This document shows, piece by piece, positions 13,308-25,958 of a DNA stretch of 64,000 nt. How positions within the stretch are numbered: the first letter of the stretch is position 1; every line of letters starts with the position of its first letter. Below the pieces are notes generated by a model. The model was given only the letters and a program-made list of their open reading frames with translations. It did not search any database and was not told the origin of the DNA. The position numbers and the translations under genes were made by a program. This stretch comes from Zeugodacus cucurbitae (lineage: Eukaryota; Arthropoda; Insecta; Diptera; Tephritidae): assembly GCF_028554725.1 (NCBI RefSeq), contig NC_071667.1, positions 50,833,501-50,897,500 on the forward strand. Direction: 5' to 3'.

Positions 13308-13936
13308 ATACAAGCAGACATAGTGGGTGCACGTGAATTTTAATTAGCGCTTTGAGTAGTTGTTCCTGTATTTTTTTTTTGCACAACGCAGTCAAGCATG
13401 AAAAGCTTTAAGTGCCCCAAATAGTGGGTAATAAATTGCAACAACAAAAGCGCATAAATATTTTTTTTATTTTATTTCAATAAATTTTTATTTTTTTCAA
13501 AATCTGTTTGTTTATTGAATATTTTGTTGTATAAACAAATTAATACGCTTTTGACGTGAATCGCGAGTGCAAAATTGTAAACTTGTTGTTGTAGCGCTGT
13601 TGTTAAATTACGGTCAATGCGTAAATCTGGATATCTGAAATCAATCTATCAATATTCATCTAACACGCTGTTGGCGTCAAGAAAGTGCAAAAAAACTATA
13701 TTGAATCCCCGTCCACCCACAGCCAGCACAAGCACCGTTGCTTGCGACTTGTTTGCAATTAGTTAGTTACTGCCTGTGTTCGGTTATTTTTAGCGGTGTT
13801 AATCCACTTTAATACACAACCAAATATAATTTTAGTCTAATTGATCATTTGACTTGAGCCTCTTGCGGCGCTTGCTTAACCTCACCCTCACGCAACACCC
13901 GAACGCGCTTAGCAACTAGGCATATGTTTTAGCAAT

Positions 13937-14010
13937 TATATGTATGTATGTAAATATATATATTATATATATATAATATATAGTCATATATGTACATATA
14001 TATATAATAA
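13937..14010. repeat. TA-rich simple repeat
   Basis: Nearly pure TA/ATG-TA alternation with short interruptions. Confidence 0.8.
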
Positions 14011-14899
14011 ACCGGTGTCGCTCTTAGCACGTTTGTTAATGAATATAAACTGAGAAATTAGTGCATTTACTACCTTGAAAAACAAAAATATTTACATATC
14101 TACATAACTTTACATACACTTACATATGTCCATATATATTTTGCACAAGCATTTGTAAACATAAACAACAACATGTTTCATGCATGCACACACCCACCAT
14201 TTACATACGTGTAAAATTCGTAGCCGTTAGCTCTGTTGGCCGTTAGCCATTTCAGCTATATAGCTGTGGCGAATGTTAATTAACATTGCCTAGTCGTAAA
14301 TCGTCGGTAAGTAACTGTAATTGTGCAATTTTCATTGTTGTTGTTATTGTCAGTATGCTGATTTTATCATCATCCTCGCTGACATTAGAAACATTAGAAA
14401 GTTCCCGCATGTCATAACAAGTGGAATATAAAAACATAACTATATCTAGATAAATATGTAGCTATGTATTTCATATAAACTAGCGACGGCCGTAAGCCTC
14501 AAATCTATCGTTAGACCTTTCAATTTGTCTGTAAACCAAATAATTAAGTTGTCTTTTTGATATCGAAATGTTGTCAAAATTTGGATTAGTGTCATATATT
14601 AACTAGCTAAGTGCTACCAGACTGACACAATTAAATAAATAAGTCTCATTTTGGTCATATCTATTGGATCTCCACTTTCACGTGACGAAAAAAAGCACTC
14701 GCTTAACATGTGATTCGGATAATACATACATCTTCCCTCTTTTCCTTGCTTAGGAAATGAAACTTATAATCGAAGATCTTCACAAAAGTATTGCTTTCTT
14801 AAATTAATCGTTCTTCTCTTTTTTATAAGTTTAGGAATCGTATAATACGAAAGTTGTGTTACATAAGCGATCAACGACAATGCAACATTAACTCCAATC

Positions 14900-15506
14900 G
14901 CAGAGAGACAGCTAGACCCAATCTGTCCAAGTGGGATCTCTCTTCTGCTTTGTTGAGCCTTTTAATTTGTAATTTGTAATTGGCACAGTTCAACTGGTTG
15001 TCCGAAGTTCGCCCTACCAAGATATTTCAGACGCAGTCTAATTAGCCTCATCGCATGTAGCCCCAATAGGCAGTGTCCAATATCATTACGGAACCTTGTT
15101 AAAAGCAAATAGCTTAGTGGATCTCCTGCGGTACACCTTAGGCCAGAATGATCTCGTTGTTCAACGCCTATCGTGTACATTCGACGACCAAAGACTAGGC
15201 ACCAGCTTGTTCCAAATCTGATGAGATTTCAGCTTGGATGCCTTTACGCGCAAGCTCATCGGCTTTGCAGTACCCAACGATACCACTATGGCTTGGGACC
15301 CAAACGATTTTTATATTAAAATAACTAGCAGCTATTATAGAGAGGCAGAGCACTCCTTGACTAGCTTTGAGTGAACAGTCAGCGAGCACATGGCCCGGAT
15401 CGCCTCTCTACTATCCGAGTGAATTCTCACTTCCCGTACAGATGTAGCACCTCTGAGTAATCTATCAGATGCTGCGTTTATGGCAGCCACCTCCGCTTGA
15501 AAAACG
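14900..15506 (-). pseudogene. LINE (jockey-like) RNase H domain, broken
   Basis: Minus-strand segments read in order as an RNase H domain. First comes VFQAEVAAINAASDRLLRG with EVRIHSDSREAIRAM (the SDS motif carries a catalytic Asp), then VWVPSHSGIVG with KADELARKG (the usual His and final Asp region), then HCLLGLHAMRL, the link to the C-terminal zinc knuckle. The frame shifts between these pieces and the knuckle is missing. This is the best-preserved of four related remnants in the window. The class (jockey clade, non-LTR) is inferred from motif order. Confidence 0.8.
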
Positions 15507-16400
15507 TAATCTGTTGAAAAAATTCTTTTTATTTTTATAAAATTTTCTTGTATTTTTTTATCAAAAAAATATTTTTAATTGTTTATATTTTTTATATATA
15601 TTTTTTTTTTAGATTTTTTTTTTTTTAATGAAAGAAAATAATTTAAATTCATTTTTTCCCTTTTCTTATTTTTGGTGGGGGTTTTTTATATTTATTTTCC
15701 CGAAAATAGACTCGTGAGTTTATCGTTAGAAATTCCAATGAACCATAAAATCAAATCAAAACTGAAAGAGAAAGAAATTTCCAAATTATCAGCTGCCTGG
15801 TAACTTTTCTGATAAGCGTTAAAAGCTAATAGATTGGACTCCCACAACTCACTTGTTGCCTCAACTATTATTTTTGTTTCGCATTAGTTTTTGACAGGTC
15901 TCCACTACTGTACTTCACACGGCGGAATTTCGCGCACACCACATCACCCCTACATACACTCATAAATATTTAGCTCATGCATTTTAGGGGGCTTAGCAAA
16001 ACAGCTAGAGCTTAAAACTTGAAATAAAAAAATCGCAAAAACAACGATTTTCACACATTTTCGCCTATATTATACGTAGATATGTATGTATGTGTGCAAA
16101 CAGGTAGTAGCAATACAAAAAATTGCTTTCGCTAAACGAGTAACGCTTTGCCACCCTCACACGGGCATACACACACAGACACATGCGGGTCTATCTACCT
16201 TTGCAGCGAGCTTTAAGCTAGGCGATCGTTATAGCCCATTTTGACATATCTACGCTGTTGTTGTATGTGTGTGTGTGTGCATGAGCGACGTTATATTCTA
16301 CTTATGGGCATTTTAAACAAAATTATTTTAAATGTTTGATTACAAGGAATCGTTAACTTCAGTCGATTTTGTGATTTGTGATTTTGCGCTTCGAGACACG
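15507..16400. other. AT-rich non-coding DNA
   Basis: T-rich low complexity at 15520-15700, then unique sequence. No gene is supported. Confidence 0.5.
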
Positions 16401-16846
16401 CTACGCTACGCGCGCTCATACGTACACCTGCCGCGTGCCAGCGCTACCGTTTGTCGCATTAAAATTGTGCTCTTTTAGTCGAACAAGTGAATTGATTTGT
16501 ATAGCGGATACAAAGTGAAAAATATAACAATAGCAATAAAGTTAAATTAAATTAAGCGAATAATAAAAACACATTATTTTAACGAAAAAACACTCCCTCC
16601 TTTCAGCAATTAGTACGCCCGCCAGCGGCAGTGTCGCAGTTTTTTTGACAGTCGCTTTGCAAATCGCGCCACTTTGTAATGAACGCTTGTGCAGTTTGCG
16701 TGTAGTGATTGCTTGTGTTGTTGTATCCTGTTGGACTGTGCTTGGTGTTCTGAGCGCAGGCGCGCGCCTGTTGTGTTCGCTCAAAGCTCAATTTTTACGT
16801 TGGATCGGGCAGTTCAGCGCCTCGCTGCGCGTGTGTGCTCGTCAAA

Positions 16847-16880
16847 ATGAAGTTCTTCGACGCATTTTGCTTTAGACAAC
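16847..16880 (+). CDS. Candidate first coding mini-exon of a long fray isoform
   Basis: ATG in a textbook fly context (TCAAAATG) opens a frame encoding MKFFDAFCFRQ plus one base (C), then a good donor, C|GTAGGT, at 16881. The main fray exon begins at 39785 with two bases (GA) before an open frame, so joining gives a CGA Arg codon and stays in frame. The preceding 450 bases are relatively GC-rich and contain no strong gene, as expected for a 5' UTR and promoter. The link to fray is inference: phases match by chance one time in three, and the intron would be 22.9 kb. It could belong to another transcript or be fortuitous. Confidence 0.35.
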
Positions 16881-18841
16881 GTAGGTGTTATTTAGTGTTC
16901 AAGTGTTTTTAAGTTGCTGTCAAAATAACTTAAAAATAAATGTTCATACTCTGCCCCGCCTCCCTTTCATATAAATCATAATCACTCATGTGCGTTGATT
17001 TATTCGTTTCCTATTTGCATATTTCACACTCCATTTTTCTGTATTAGTCACTCGTGTCAGTAATTTTTCCCTATCAGCAGGTACATTAGTATTTAATTAC
17101 TTTTTAATGTAAATGCAATATCGCAGGATTGTCATATTTGATTGATGATGGTCAATTACGAAATCGAAAGTAAATTATTGCAGTTGTCACAGTGAAGCTT
17201 AGTTGTGAGGAATTTCGAAAAAAAGAAATCGAAAATAAATTATTTAAATTTATGTGAGTTCTTCTAGTAAAGTGTGGAATTAAATGTGCGAATTTGAAAC
17301 CAAAAAATATATTTGATAAAAAAAAACAAATCCAAAAATAAAAAAATAAAAAGAAATTCGCTTGACGAATTTTAAAAAATAAAATTATAAAAGTTTCAAT
17401 TTTTTTTTGTTAATTTTTAATACCATTGTGCGCTAAAATTAGTTGCTTAACTTTTTTGCAATTAAAAAAAAAAATCAATTATTTGAAAAATAAAACAAAG
17501 AAATTTGACGTTTTTGATTTATTTATTATTTTATTAGCACACTAAAAAACTTCGTCAAAAACACATAAAAATCGTAAAAATAAATATTGACTCCGTAACT
17601 TTTACGTCAATATTAATAAATCAATATTATCTTTTACAACTTTTTTTCTAATTATTACTTGGTTATGACGACATTCGATGCTCAATATAATGAATGAATA
17701 TACATGAGTCTGCGAAACTATTTACTACGAATGTGTGAAAATGGAATTTTTCAATGTAAATTGATTATTCTATAATAGCCTACACAAACTAGAATATACA
17801 CTCATTGTCATTAAATTGGACGCACCCGTAGTTACAATAGTATTCAGCTTAGAACTTTTATTTTGGATTTAATTAAATAAAAGTTTATATACAATAGTCA
17901 TAGTTATTCAATGATATTTCAGGGATAATATTCAAAAGATTTAAAAAATTTAACAAAATTGTGTTTTTAAAAAAAATTTCTTTAAAATAGTGCTAATCTT
18001 GGTCACTAGAATAGGCGAATTTAAAGTAATAAATTTTTGGAAGAAAAATTGATTATTTCAAACTTTTATATTTAGTGGGTGTAAATGTTAGACTTATTAG
18101 AATAAAATTAAAAATATTTTCACTAAAGTATGCTGCTTCCTTTGCCCGTGCCGTCCATGAATGATAGGTGGATTATATGTAAATTAGCGAAAACTCGCTC
18201 CAAGCAAGTATAATCGCTGCAATTAATGGTTCTTAATATTCGCATTGCTTTCTTTCTTCAAACATTTTCTATGTATGCCCACTTTCACACAGGCAACTCC
18301 TGTTGCTAATTCTCGGGCGATTCTCTTTTGCTGTCGCCCATTGCGTTCACACGAGTTCTTGTTCAACGACTCTGTTCGTGTCTTTTTCTCATTCTCTTTC
18401 ATATAATTCTCTCAACTTCTTGTACGCATTGTTTCCTAACAAAAAATATATTTCATTAACTAATTTGTATCGTTATTCTCCATTTTCTAACATATTTTAA
18501 TTATATTATGCATGTTTCTATATGTATTTGCAAATCACATACAAAATTCAATGATTAAATTCAAATTTTCAAATATATTGTATACATTGATTTTAAAATG
18601 TGCGCAAATGCAACACTGCTACGTAGCAGCGAACTGTTATGAATAAGAACACAAAGCGTGTTGCCCGAACACAGCAGACTCGGCGCGATTCTCCTCTCCT
18701 CGTCACCCCCTCTCCTATAAAACTAAGAATTGCCGCAACAAGAATTGCCTGTGTGAAAGGGGTGTAAGCTAGCACCAAACGTTTTAAATTAGGTTAAGAT
18801 CCCGAGAATAATAATGAATCGAAATAATTGACTTAACTATA
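16881..18841. other. AT-rich non-coding DNA
   Basis: A/T-rich stretches with many poly-A and poly-T runs (17220-17640). No gene or clear element. Confidence 0.5.
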
Positions 18842-19150
18842 GGCGTTATGATGCGGAACATTATCTTGTTGACTGACTCCAATGTTGTTTTGAAGTGCTT
18901 CCGTTCATTTTCTGGTCAATAAAAAATAAAATCAATTCTTCTCAAAAACGTTATGGCATCCCACTAATGATGACGGCTTAAAAACAATTCTTCTTTTTTG
19001 CATAAAACGTTTCTCATCAGTAAAAACAACTGAACGTCAATCATTGAGTTGAATAGCAGATTGAATACTCCAAGGCATGTACTCTTCCGCAAATTGATGC
19101 CGTTTTGCTTTGGGTATGACATTCAGAGTTGAATTTTTCATAATTTGTAT
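18842..19150 (-). pseudogene. Tc1/mariner-like transposase remnant
   Basis: Minus-strand fragments read in order. AKRHQFAEEYMPWSIQSA is followed after an in-frame stop by VVFTDEKRF (19004-19021), then QQDNVPHHNA (18845-18875). These match the first Asp block (the 'SDE.F' block) and second Asp block (QQDNAP.H) of IS630-Tc1 transposases. The blocks are only about 43 codons apart here, against roughly 90 in intact enzymes, and stops and frameshifts intervene, so the copy is dead and internally deleted. Confidence 0.65.
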
Positions 19151-19356
19151 ACGATTTGAAGATTTTTCAATTATAAAATAAAACTTCATGAAAATGTAAG
19201 TTTTTACCAAAAACCAACAATTCTATTTCACTCTTTCAAAAATCTTATAATTAAGTAATTTACACTAGAACCAGCAGGTTCTATTCTATACGGCAAATTG
19301 ACCCATGATGCTGTCCAATGTACTCAATTTAGAATAAACAATTTGTATTTAGAGCT

Positions 19357-19554
19357 ATTAGGGGTTAGGGGTAGTCAGAGACACGAAAAAATTAGAATTT
19401 TCAGTAATTTTTTTTTGCTATTAAATCATGAAAAGTAATTATCGAATCAACTCAAATTTCAAATTTTTAGAGAATATTTTTAAGATATTACACTTAACGA
19501 AAATGAAAAAAAAAATTGATTTTTTGAAAATCCTGTCTACCCCTAACCCCTTAA
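19357..19554. mobile_element. Short TTAA-type inverted-repeat element, ~190 bp
   Basis: The left end reads TTAGGGGTTAGGGGTAGTCAG. The right end on the opposite strand reads TTAAGGGGTTAGGGGTAGAC. The right flank is TTAA (19551-19554); the left is ATTA, one base decayed. There is no coding capacity. Its arrangement resembles the other TTAA-flanked elements in the window, but the ends differ in sequence. Confidence 0.6.
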
Positions 19555-21639
19555 AAACATTTTGATTTGATTTTGTGTATAGTCACGGGATTAAAGTAGA
19601 TAATAACTTATGATTATGAATGGCTATTATATATTATGACTTAAAATGTAATTTGCCAACTTATTTTATTTCATTTTCTCACCAAACTTATTTAATTCCT
19701 ACTCACTTCGAACATGCTTTGCAGAATTACAGATAGGATTTATAGACAATTTTCCATATTACTACTAAATATCCATATTATTACTAAATATTTCCATATT
19801 ATTACTAAAATATTATTAAATAAAAATTTGGCAATTACTTAATTGAAAACAATCAATGATTAAATTGCTGAATTTCTCAATAAGACATATTTTGCATTTA
19901 TGCCATACCTGAAACTATTAAAAATAATTTTTCAAATTAATTATTAAAAATAATAAAATAAAATTCCATGAAATTAATTAATTGCGCTGCAGTGTGAACA
20001 CAGCTTAATTATTTTACAGTTAATTATCGGTATACCGAGACAACCTTTTACAAAGTGGCACTTTTGTTAGAACTTTTTAACTAAATTCATTATTTAGCTT
20101 AACAAAAAATAATAAACAATTGTATACACAAATATTAAACAATTTATTTATAAAAATAGCAAAAAATACAACAATCGTAAGAAGTCTCGAAACAATATAT
20201 TTCGCATAAAATAGCCATCACAACGTTTTTGATGACCCACATTTGTTTACATAGTTGCGTCTTCAATGCGCCCCACAAACTTTTTAATAGATCCGTGTGT
20301 GTATGAGTGTATCTGTGTGACGATTTGTCGCGTCGTCGCCTAAATTAAAAATCCACTAAAAATATCCACATGGACTGTCGCCTGCCGCCGCTTTTGATAC
20401 TAGTATCTAATTTAGCATGCGCTGTGCCAAATTTCTCGTGTCTGCAGACGTTGGCGCCTGTCGCCCACCTGCACCCACAACCTCTGGCTAACAACAAAAA
20501 TGCAGCCAACAACAAATACAACATGCATTTCTTACAATTAGTGCCAAGTCTTGCTAGTAACACATTTCAAAGCGTTTTATTTTGCCCACACTTTGCATTA
20601 TTTAGCATTCTACAGCTATGCGAGGTGTGTGTTTACCTTTGGTTTTAATTTAAAAAAATGAAATCAAATGATTTTGTTACGCACGAATTTGGATTTGCAA
20701 AAAAAAGTAGACATTGATTTTGATTTCGAAATGTTCTAATTATGTAGACTGAGTAATTTTATTGTGTGTGCGAATTTCAATTTGTTTAAAAAGAAGAATA
20801 CTTAAGCATCTTCATATGTATATAAAACCACACCTTTCACAAGATTTCCGTATTTAGCTTTGAAAAACAGACCACACTGGATTTAGGTGAAAGGGAAGAT
20901 ATTGATATTGTTTTTATTGCTTTACCAAGCTTCCAGGAGACACGCTCTGAAGATTCATCATATTTAATTCATATGTATATTTTCTAAAATTATAAACTAC
21001 GGCTGTCTGACGTTGGTCGCCTGACTTTATCTAAAGTATGAATATACTTTAGAACTGAAAAATAAATATTAAAAATATTTTAATAAAGCATGTGGAATGT
21101 TTCGAAAGCGGAACCGCATCCGTTTCATTTCCTGTCCCATTTTCCAAACTACGATATCCCAGTGATTTCATTGTAGTGTTTTTAACAAAAGCTTTAGAAA
21201 ACTACTATTACTTTCAAGGTTTTTCTATATCTTCTGTATTCGTCATTCTTTTGTTTTCGACCTTCAACATCTGCGAGAATTTTACTGTTTTTCACTATTC
21301 TTCTTAATTTAGGATTATTAAATTGTTGTGTTATACTTTTTTGTAGGTTCTTTAGCAACTCAAACTAAAAGATCCCTTGACTGTCCTCCTGCATCACAAA
21401 AACTATGAGATTTACTTAAGAAAACATCTTTGATTTTCGCTTAAGAACTTCGTGTTTAACTTCTTCTTCAACCAGCTAGAAACTCTGGCATATTTTTATT
21501 TGCTTGTGTAGAATTGCTGACTTCGGCAATTTCTACGGGATAAAATTATCTTTTAGTTCGTCTTAGATTAGGTTAGGTCAAGGGTGAGATCCTCGCATCT
21601 ATAGAGAATCTCACTTATAGAGCAACAGTGACAGTCCCT
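19555..21639. other. AT-rich non-coding DNA
   Basis: It holds a short tandem of CCATATTA-TTACTAAAT units at 19757-19815. A 92-codon frame at 20370-20648 overlaps an antisense frame and has no supporting context. No gene is called. Confidence 0.5.
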
Positions 21640-21975
21640 TGTCATACCCAAATACTTCTGACGTATCGCCAAGACACTTGTGATTCGACAAAGCGCTTAG
21701 ACTCTGTTATAACGTTCTTAAGTCGGCTAATGGCGAGTACAGTCATTTCGCTGGGTTCGCCTAATGTCTGCCTAAAGAGGTGTTTTAACAATAGACTGCC
21801 GAATGCTGGAAATTGAAACAGGAAGTGCTTGGATGATTCCTATCCGCCATCCTCAAAGCAACAGGCAACTAGCGTCTCACTTTATCCCTAATCTCACAGA
21901 CAGTGACTAGTACGCACACCAATGATTGCGGCAGGATGAGACTTCTTAAACGACAGCAGCTGGTAGACCGTTTAC
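21640..21975 (-). pseudogene. LINE (jockey-like) 3' remnant
   Basis: On the minus strand, across several frame breaks, there are pieces IIGVRTSHCL, SSKHFLFQFPAFGSLLLKHL, then TLGEPSEMTVLAISRLKN and ESKRF. This is the order seen after RNase H in jockey-type ORF2: 'GHCL', the zinc knuckle with '.HFL..CPA', 'LG...', and the final helix. Stops and lost knuckle cysteines show it is dead. Confidence 0.55.
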
Positions 21976-22663
21976 GTCTTAGGATAATAAAAAAATTCTC
22001 ACCTGCCACTTCGCTTCCACTTCCACTTCCACAAACATTTAAAAACTTCTATTTACTTTCCTCATCTCTTGATTGAAATGACCATTCTTCCAACAGTTTC
22101 ACTACCTTGCACGAATTCAGAAATTATATAGGTTCTTAGGTGTTCTATAGATGGGCCTCAAAGGATTTTTTAGAATTTATACCAAGTATTGAGGAATCCA
22201 CGTGATAGTTGTTGGATAGTTTGGTTGGGCAAAATGGTTAAAATGGCTTTAATAAAAGGACATTATGTCTCCTAGACGGATTTTCAGAACTTTTCTTATT
22301 ATGATTATATATATTACGGGGTTTCACACTCTTATTAAATTTGGAACATTATTATATATTTTTGTCGAACTATTTCTGCGGGAATCCCCACGACTTGCAG
22401 CCAGAAATATAGTGCTCGAAGCCTCAGTTATTCTGCATTCCATTTATATTACAATTAAATACTTTCATATTTCATTGAACATTGCACATGTTTCGCTATT
22501 TTGCGTCTTTGTTTTGATTTCATATTGAAGCGTGTCAAAATGAAATCGAATACTACAGGTTAATGAACGTCATTCAATGAAGGCATACAAAAATGTTGAA
22601 ACAACTAAAAAAAACAACAATTGCCGATTGGTTAAACGTGTGGAGCGGCAGATTTCGTAACTC

Positions 22664-22695
<32 letters not shown>

Positions 22696-25600
22696 GTATG
22701 AATATCCGTGTGCGTCTATTAACGGCCATTATTTAGTCAACAGTTTTTGAAAAAATATGCAAACACACTTGTTTTATGACAACGTGCCGTTGACGAATTC
22801 GCTGAAATTAGTGTTTGTGTGTATGTATTGCCATTATTTGCAAATTTTAAATTGTTATTGTTTTTTTTTTGTTTATCTGTGTGTACGTAAAGAACAAACG
22901 CAAGGTTTAATTGACAGATAGCGCTATTATCGCCTCGCGTCACTTCACCTCTTCATTGGCGATTTGGCAAGTATTTATGTTTACCGGTCCGTTCGGTCCA
23001 TGAACCAATGCCTAGACATTGGACTTTTGCATAATAACCATTTATGGACATACTATAAATATATTTTGAAATATTGCCATATGTCTGTTTATATCGTGTA
23101 CATTATGTCAACGTTCGTTCTACTGACTATCTAAGTCCAAATATGTTTTGTTGCATGCAAAAAATAAACACAAAATGTAAATTAACAATCATAATTGTTG
23201 TGATCTTTGTATAAAACCCTGCTCCAGACGCGTATACGAGGTTAGTCTAATAGGTTAGCGACTTATCCAACAAGCTTAATTCGTTGATACTACTGTCAAC
23301 TGTCATCTGCTGACAAGCAGCTGTCATATTTTGACAAGCTATGTGTTTCAGTGTTGAAGGAAATGGAAAAAGTTAAATTACTGTGCTTATCATTTATCAG
23401 CAAACCATTCAAAGCTCAAAAGCCTGAGCCCATTGTTAATTTTGATTTTTTAGTCCTCCTAACACCAAAATTAGCTAAAATCAATGTAATGATATGGGAT
23501 GATCGATATTATAGGTTTTTTACTGAGGAATTCAAGATGTAGGCTGTAAGTTTTCCCATATTTTGGATCTTTCGTAAGACAACATGATTCTAAAATTAGT
23601 TTACAGTTTCGAAAGTTGTCAACTAGCAAAGTGATGCTTCAAAAGGTGTTTGTTGGAAGGGATCACCACTTTTCTGATGTAAAGAAAAATATTTTTTTTT
23701 CTTCTTCAATATTTCTTTATTTATTGGATCTGCTTGTTTAAAGCCTAACAATAAGTATAACAATCTTAAATTTATTTAAAAATAGAGAAGCTCAAGTGTG
23801 GTTGAACTGTTTTAGTAGAACGTGGTAAAGCAAATTATTTGATCTTCTTTTTAAAGAAATCAATTTTCTTGGATGCAACACTTCGGATGTATCGATCTAC
23901 ATACATCCCAATAATATTATAGTATTTGAATAAGGTCACTCGTACACCTTTCTTCAAAATATGCTTCAGTCTCGTCCATTACCACTTCATTTGTGGAAGC
24001 AAAATGTTCTGGTTCAAGTATAATATCAAAGACTTTAAGAAATCATCATCTCCCCAATCATCCAAGACATTATTTGGCATATATTTCCACATTCATAATT
24101 TAAGGCCATTATGACAATGACCTATCGAAAGACCCTCGTATGCCCAAACATACCCCGTCGTATGTGCGTTCTTTTCATGATGAATGAGCTGTTGATAGCC
24201 GCCACGTCAATATTGTGTTGCACTAAATATTTCATTACTCAGCAACTCAACTTTCGCACATCCGCATCTTTCTTCTTTCTTTCTTTCTTCAGATTGTTCC
24301 TGAAGATATTGCCACATGTCGCGCATACAAGTTTGTATAACGATTAGCTTGCTGATTTTGGCAATTTGTTATTATTTAGCAGAAAGAAAACACAAACAAA
24401 AAGCCGTACCAAGAATCGCCTGTTTTGTTGCCATCATTTTACCTTGACGCGTTGCGTTTGCGGTGAAGGCGCTTGTTGCCAGACGTCATTTTGAATGGCG
24501 TGCGCGTCAACAGCATTCAGTTTTATGACCGCGCACTTGAAGGTTTCTTTTTTGCGGTTTGCGTGAAGAATAAATAGTTTTTCTTCCAGTGCTTTTTATT
24601 ATATTTTTGAGCTTCTTCCCACTTTATTTACTTTTATTTTTTGTATTTTTTTATATTTTTCTGCGGTATCCATTTTCTATGCATAGTTAAAAAAAAAATT
24701 CTATAACGTGCCCACTGTTTCTATAATATTGTCCGAGTATTTATACGAAAATTCGCTGGAAATCCTTTTTCTTTGTTATAAATAATTAAATATTTAGGAA
24801 CCACTGGGGCTGGTACTGCGTGCTAAACGAAGTTTTGATTTATGCGATAAAATATTACAAATTATAGTGGAAATGTGTTGTCACGCATTGGCCGGAAGCG
24901 TTAGTATTTATCGGGTATGTATTTATAAAGAGTGAGTGAGCGAAATTTATACTATTCAGGTAAATGAACTCGTTAACTACAACCGATTCAGCACTTTTTG
25001 AGCTCTATTACTATTAATATACAACAACAAAGTTACAGATGTGGCATAACAGCTTGCTATTCCATCCCAATTTGATTATGCCAGTGAATTTCACGTATTC
25101 GAGTGGCTTGTTCGAAGCGCCACTAATCGACTGGTATAAACTTCAAGTTCAACTAATCAGGCAACCGATCGATTTTTTTTGTATGGGAATGTCCTATGAG
25201 CTATCAACTGTCAGTATTTGGAACTGTTCAGTTATTTTTCGAATAATCCGGACGGTCGGTACGGACAAAATTCGGTTAATGTGGAATATTAACGTATTTC
25301 GTTTGTGCATTCAGATGTATTTTTTTAATTCAAGAGATAGTTCGGTTCAAAGGCTTTCAGTTCCTAATTTGCTGTTTATTAATTTCCGATATCCGAGTAT
25401 CTAAGTATTATATACATAACTATAATTGGACCTCGTTTAACCGCTAACATCTATTAACCAACAAATACAATTCGGTTTCTTTTTTACATCGGTTAATCAT
25501 GTTTACCCGGTATTACAGAACAAATTCAAGGTTTGCAAGAAAAGACGATTCTGGATAATGGGACTATATTATATCAGTTTATTAATATACCTCGACACAT

Positions 25601-25958
25601 ATATGATAGTATGTCCGGTTCTATTACGCTATCAATCAACTATCCAGATTTTGGTAATCGGCTATCCGGATTATGTATTTGCATAACTTTTTTTTTACTT
25701 TTTCTATTTTTTTTTAAATAGTACAAATTAAAATTTAAGGAATTATCCTGTCGATAAGGACGCATATAAAGAAAATGTTCAGTTTAAATCGGTCCAATAG
25801 AACTTCAGAGATCGTGGGTTTCGTTTTGAAAAAGAGAGTTTTGCGTCACGCTGAAACAGTTTGGATGCCGTTCCAGGACGTATGTATACTTAAATACTTA
25901 CTTAAACTTTCAAAATATAAACAAACAATTTTTTTTATTTCTACACCAAAATATCCGC
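21976..25958. other. Non-coding DNA
   Basis: No supported gene. It includes a pure TA tract (22663-22699) and a T/C-rich run near 24270. The 121-codon frame at 25039-25404 lacks recognisable motifs, has an AT-rich composition like its surroundings, and is not called. Confidence 0.45.
22663..22699. repeat. TA microsatellite
   Basis: A run of about 15 TA units flanked by TATACATA and ATGTATG. Confidence 0.85.

Larger units (their letters stand above)
11791..14899. other. Non-coding DNA with simple repeats
   Basis: No supported gene. It holds TA-rich tracts near 12715-12760 and 13937-14010, a CA run at 13290-13307, and somewhat GC-richer sequence at 12940-13240. Two overlapping opposite-strand frames there (12905-13141 and 13135-13395) show no family features. 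Confidence 0.5.

Noticed and set aside
20370..20648. 92-codon frame with a hydrophobic start (MDCRLPPLLILVSNLACA)
   Set aside because: It resembles a signal peptide, but an overlapping antisense frame exists, no splice or family evidence supports it, and the remainder looks like translated non-coding sequence.
23230..23545. Possible mariner end (ACGAGGTTAG) followed by an ATG frame starting MEKVK
   Set aside because: The resemblance to mariner 5' sequence is suggestive, but no matching right end or transposase motif was found.
25039..25404. 121-codon plus-strand frame
   Set aside because: No recognisable domain, AT-driven composition and no promoter or poly(A) context.
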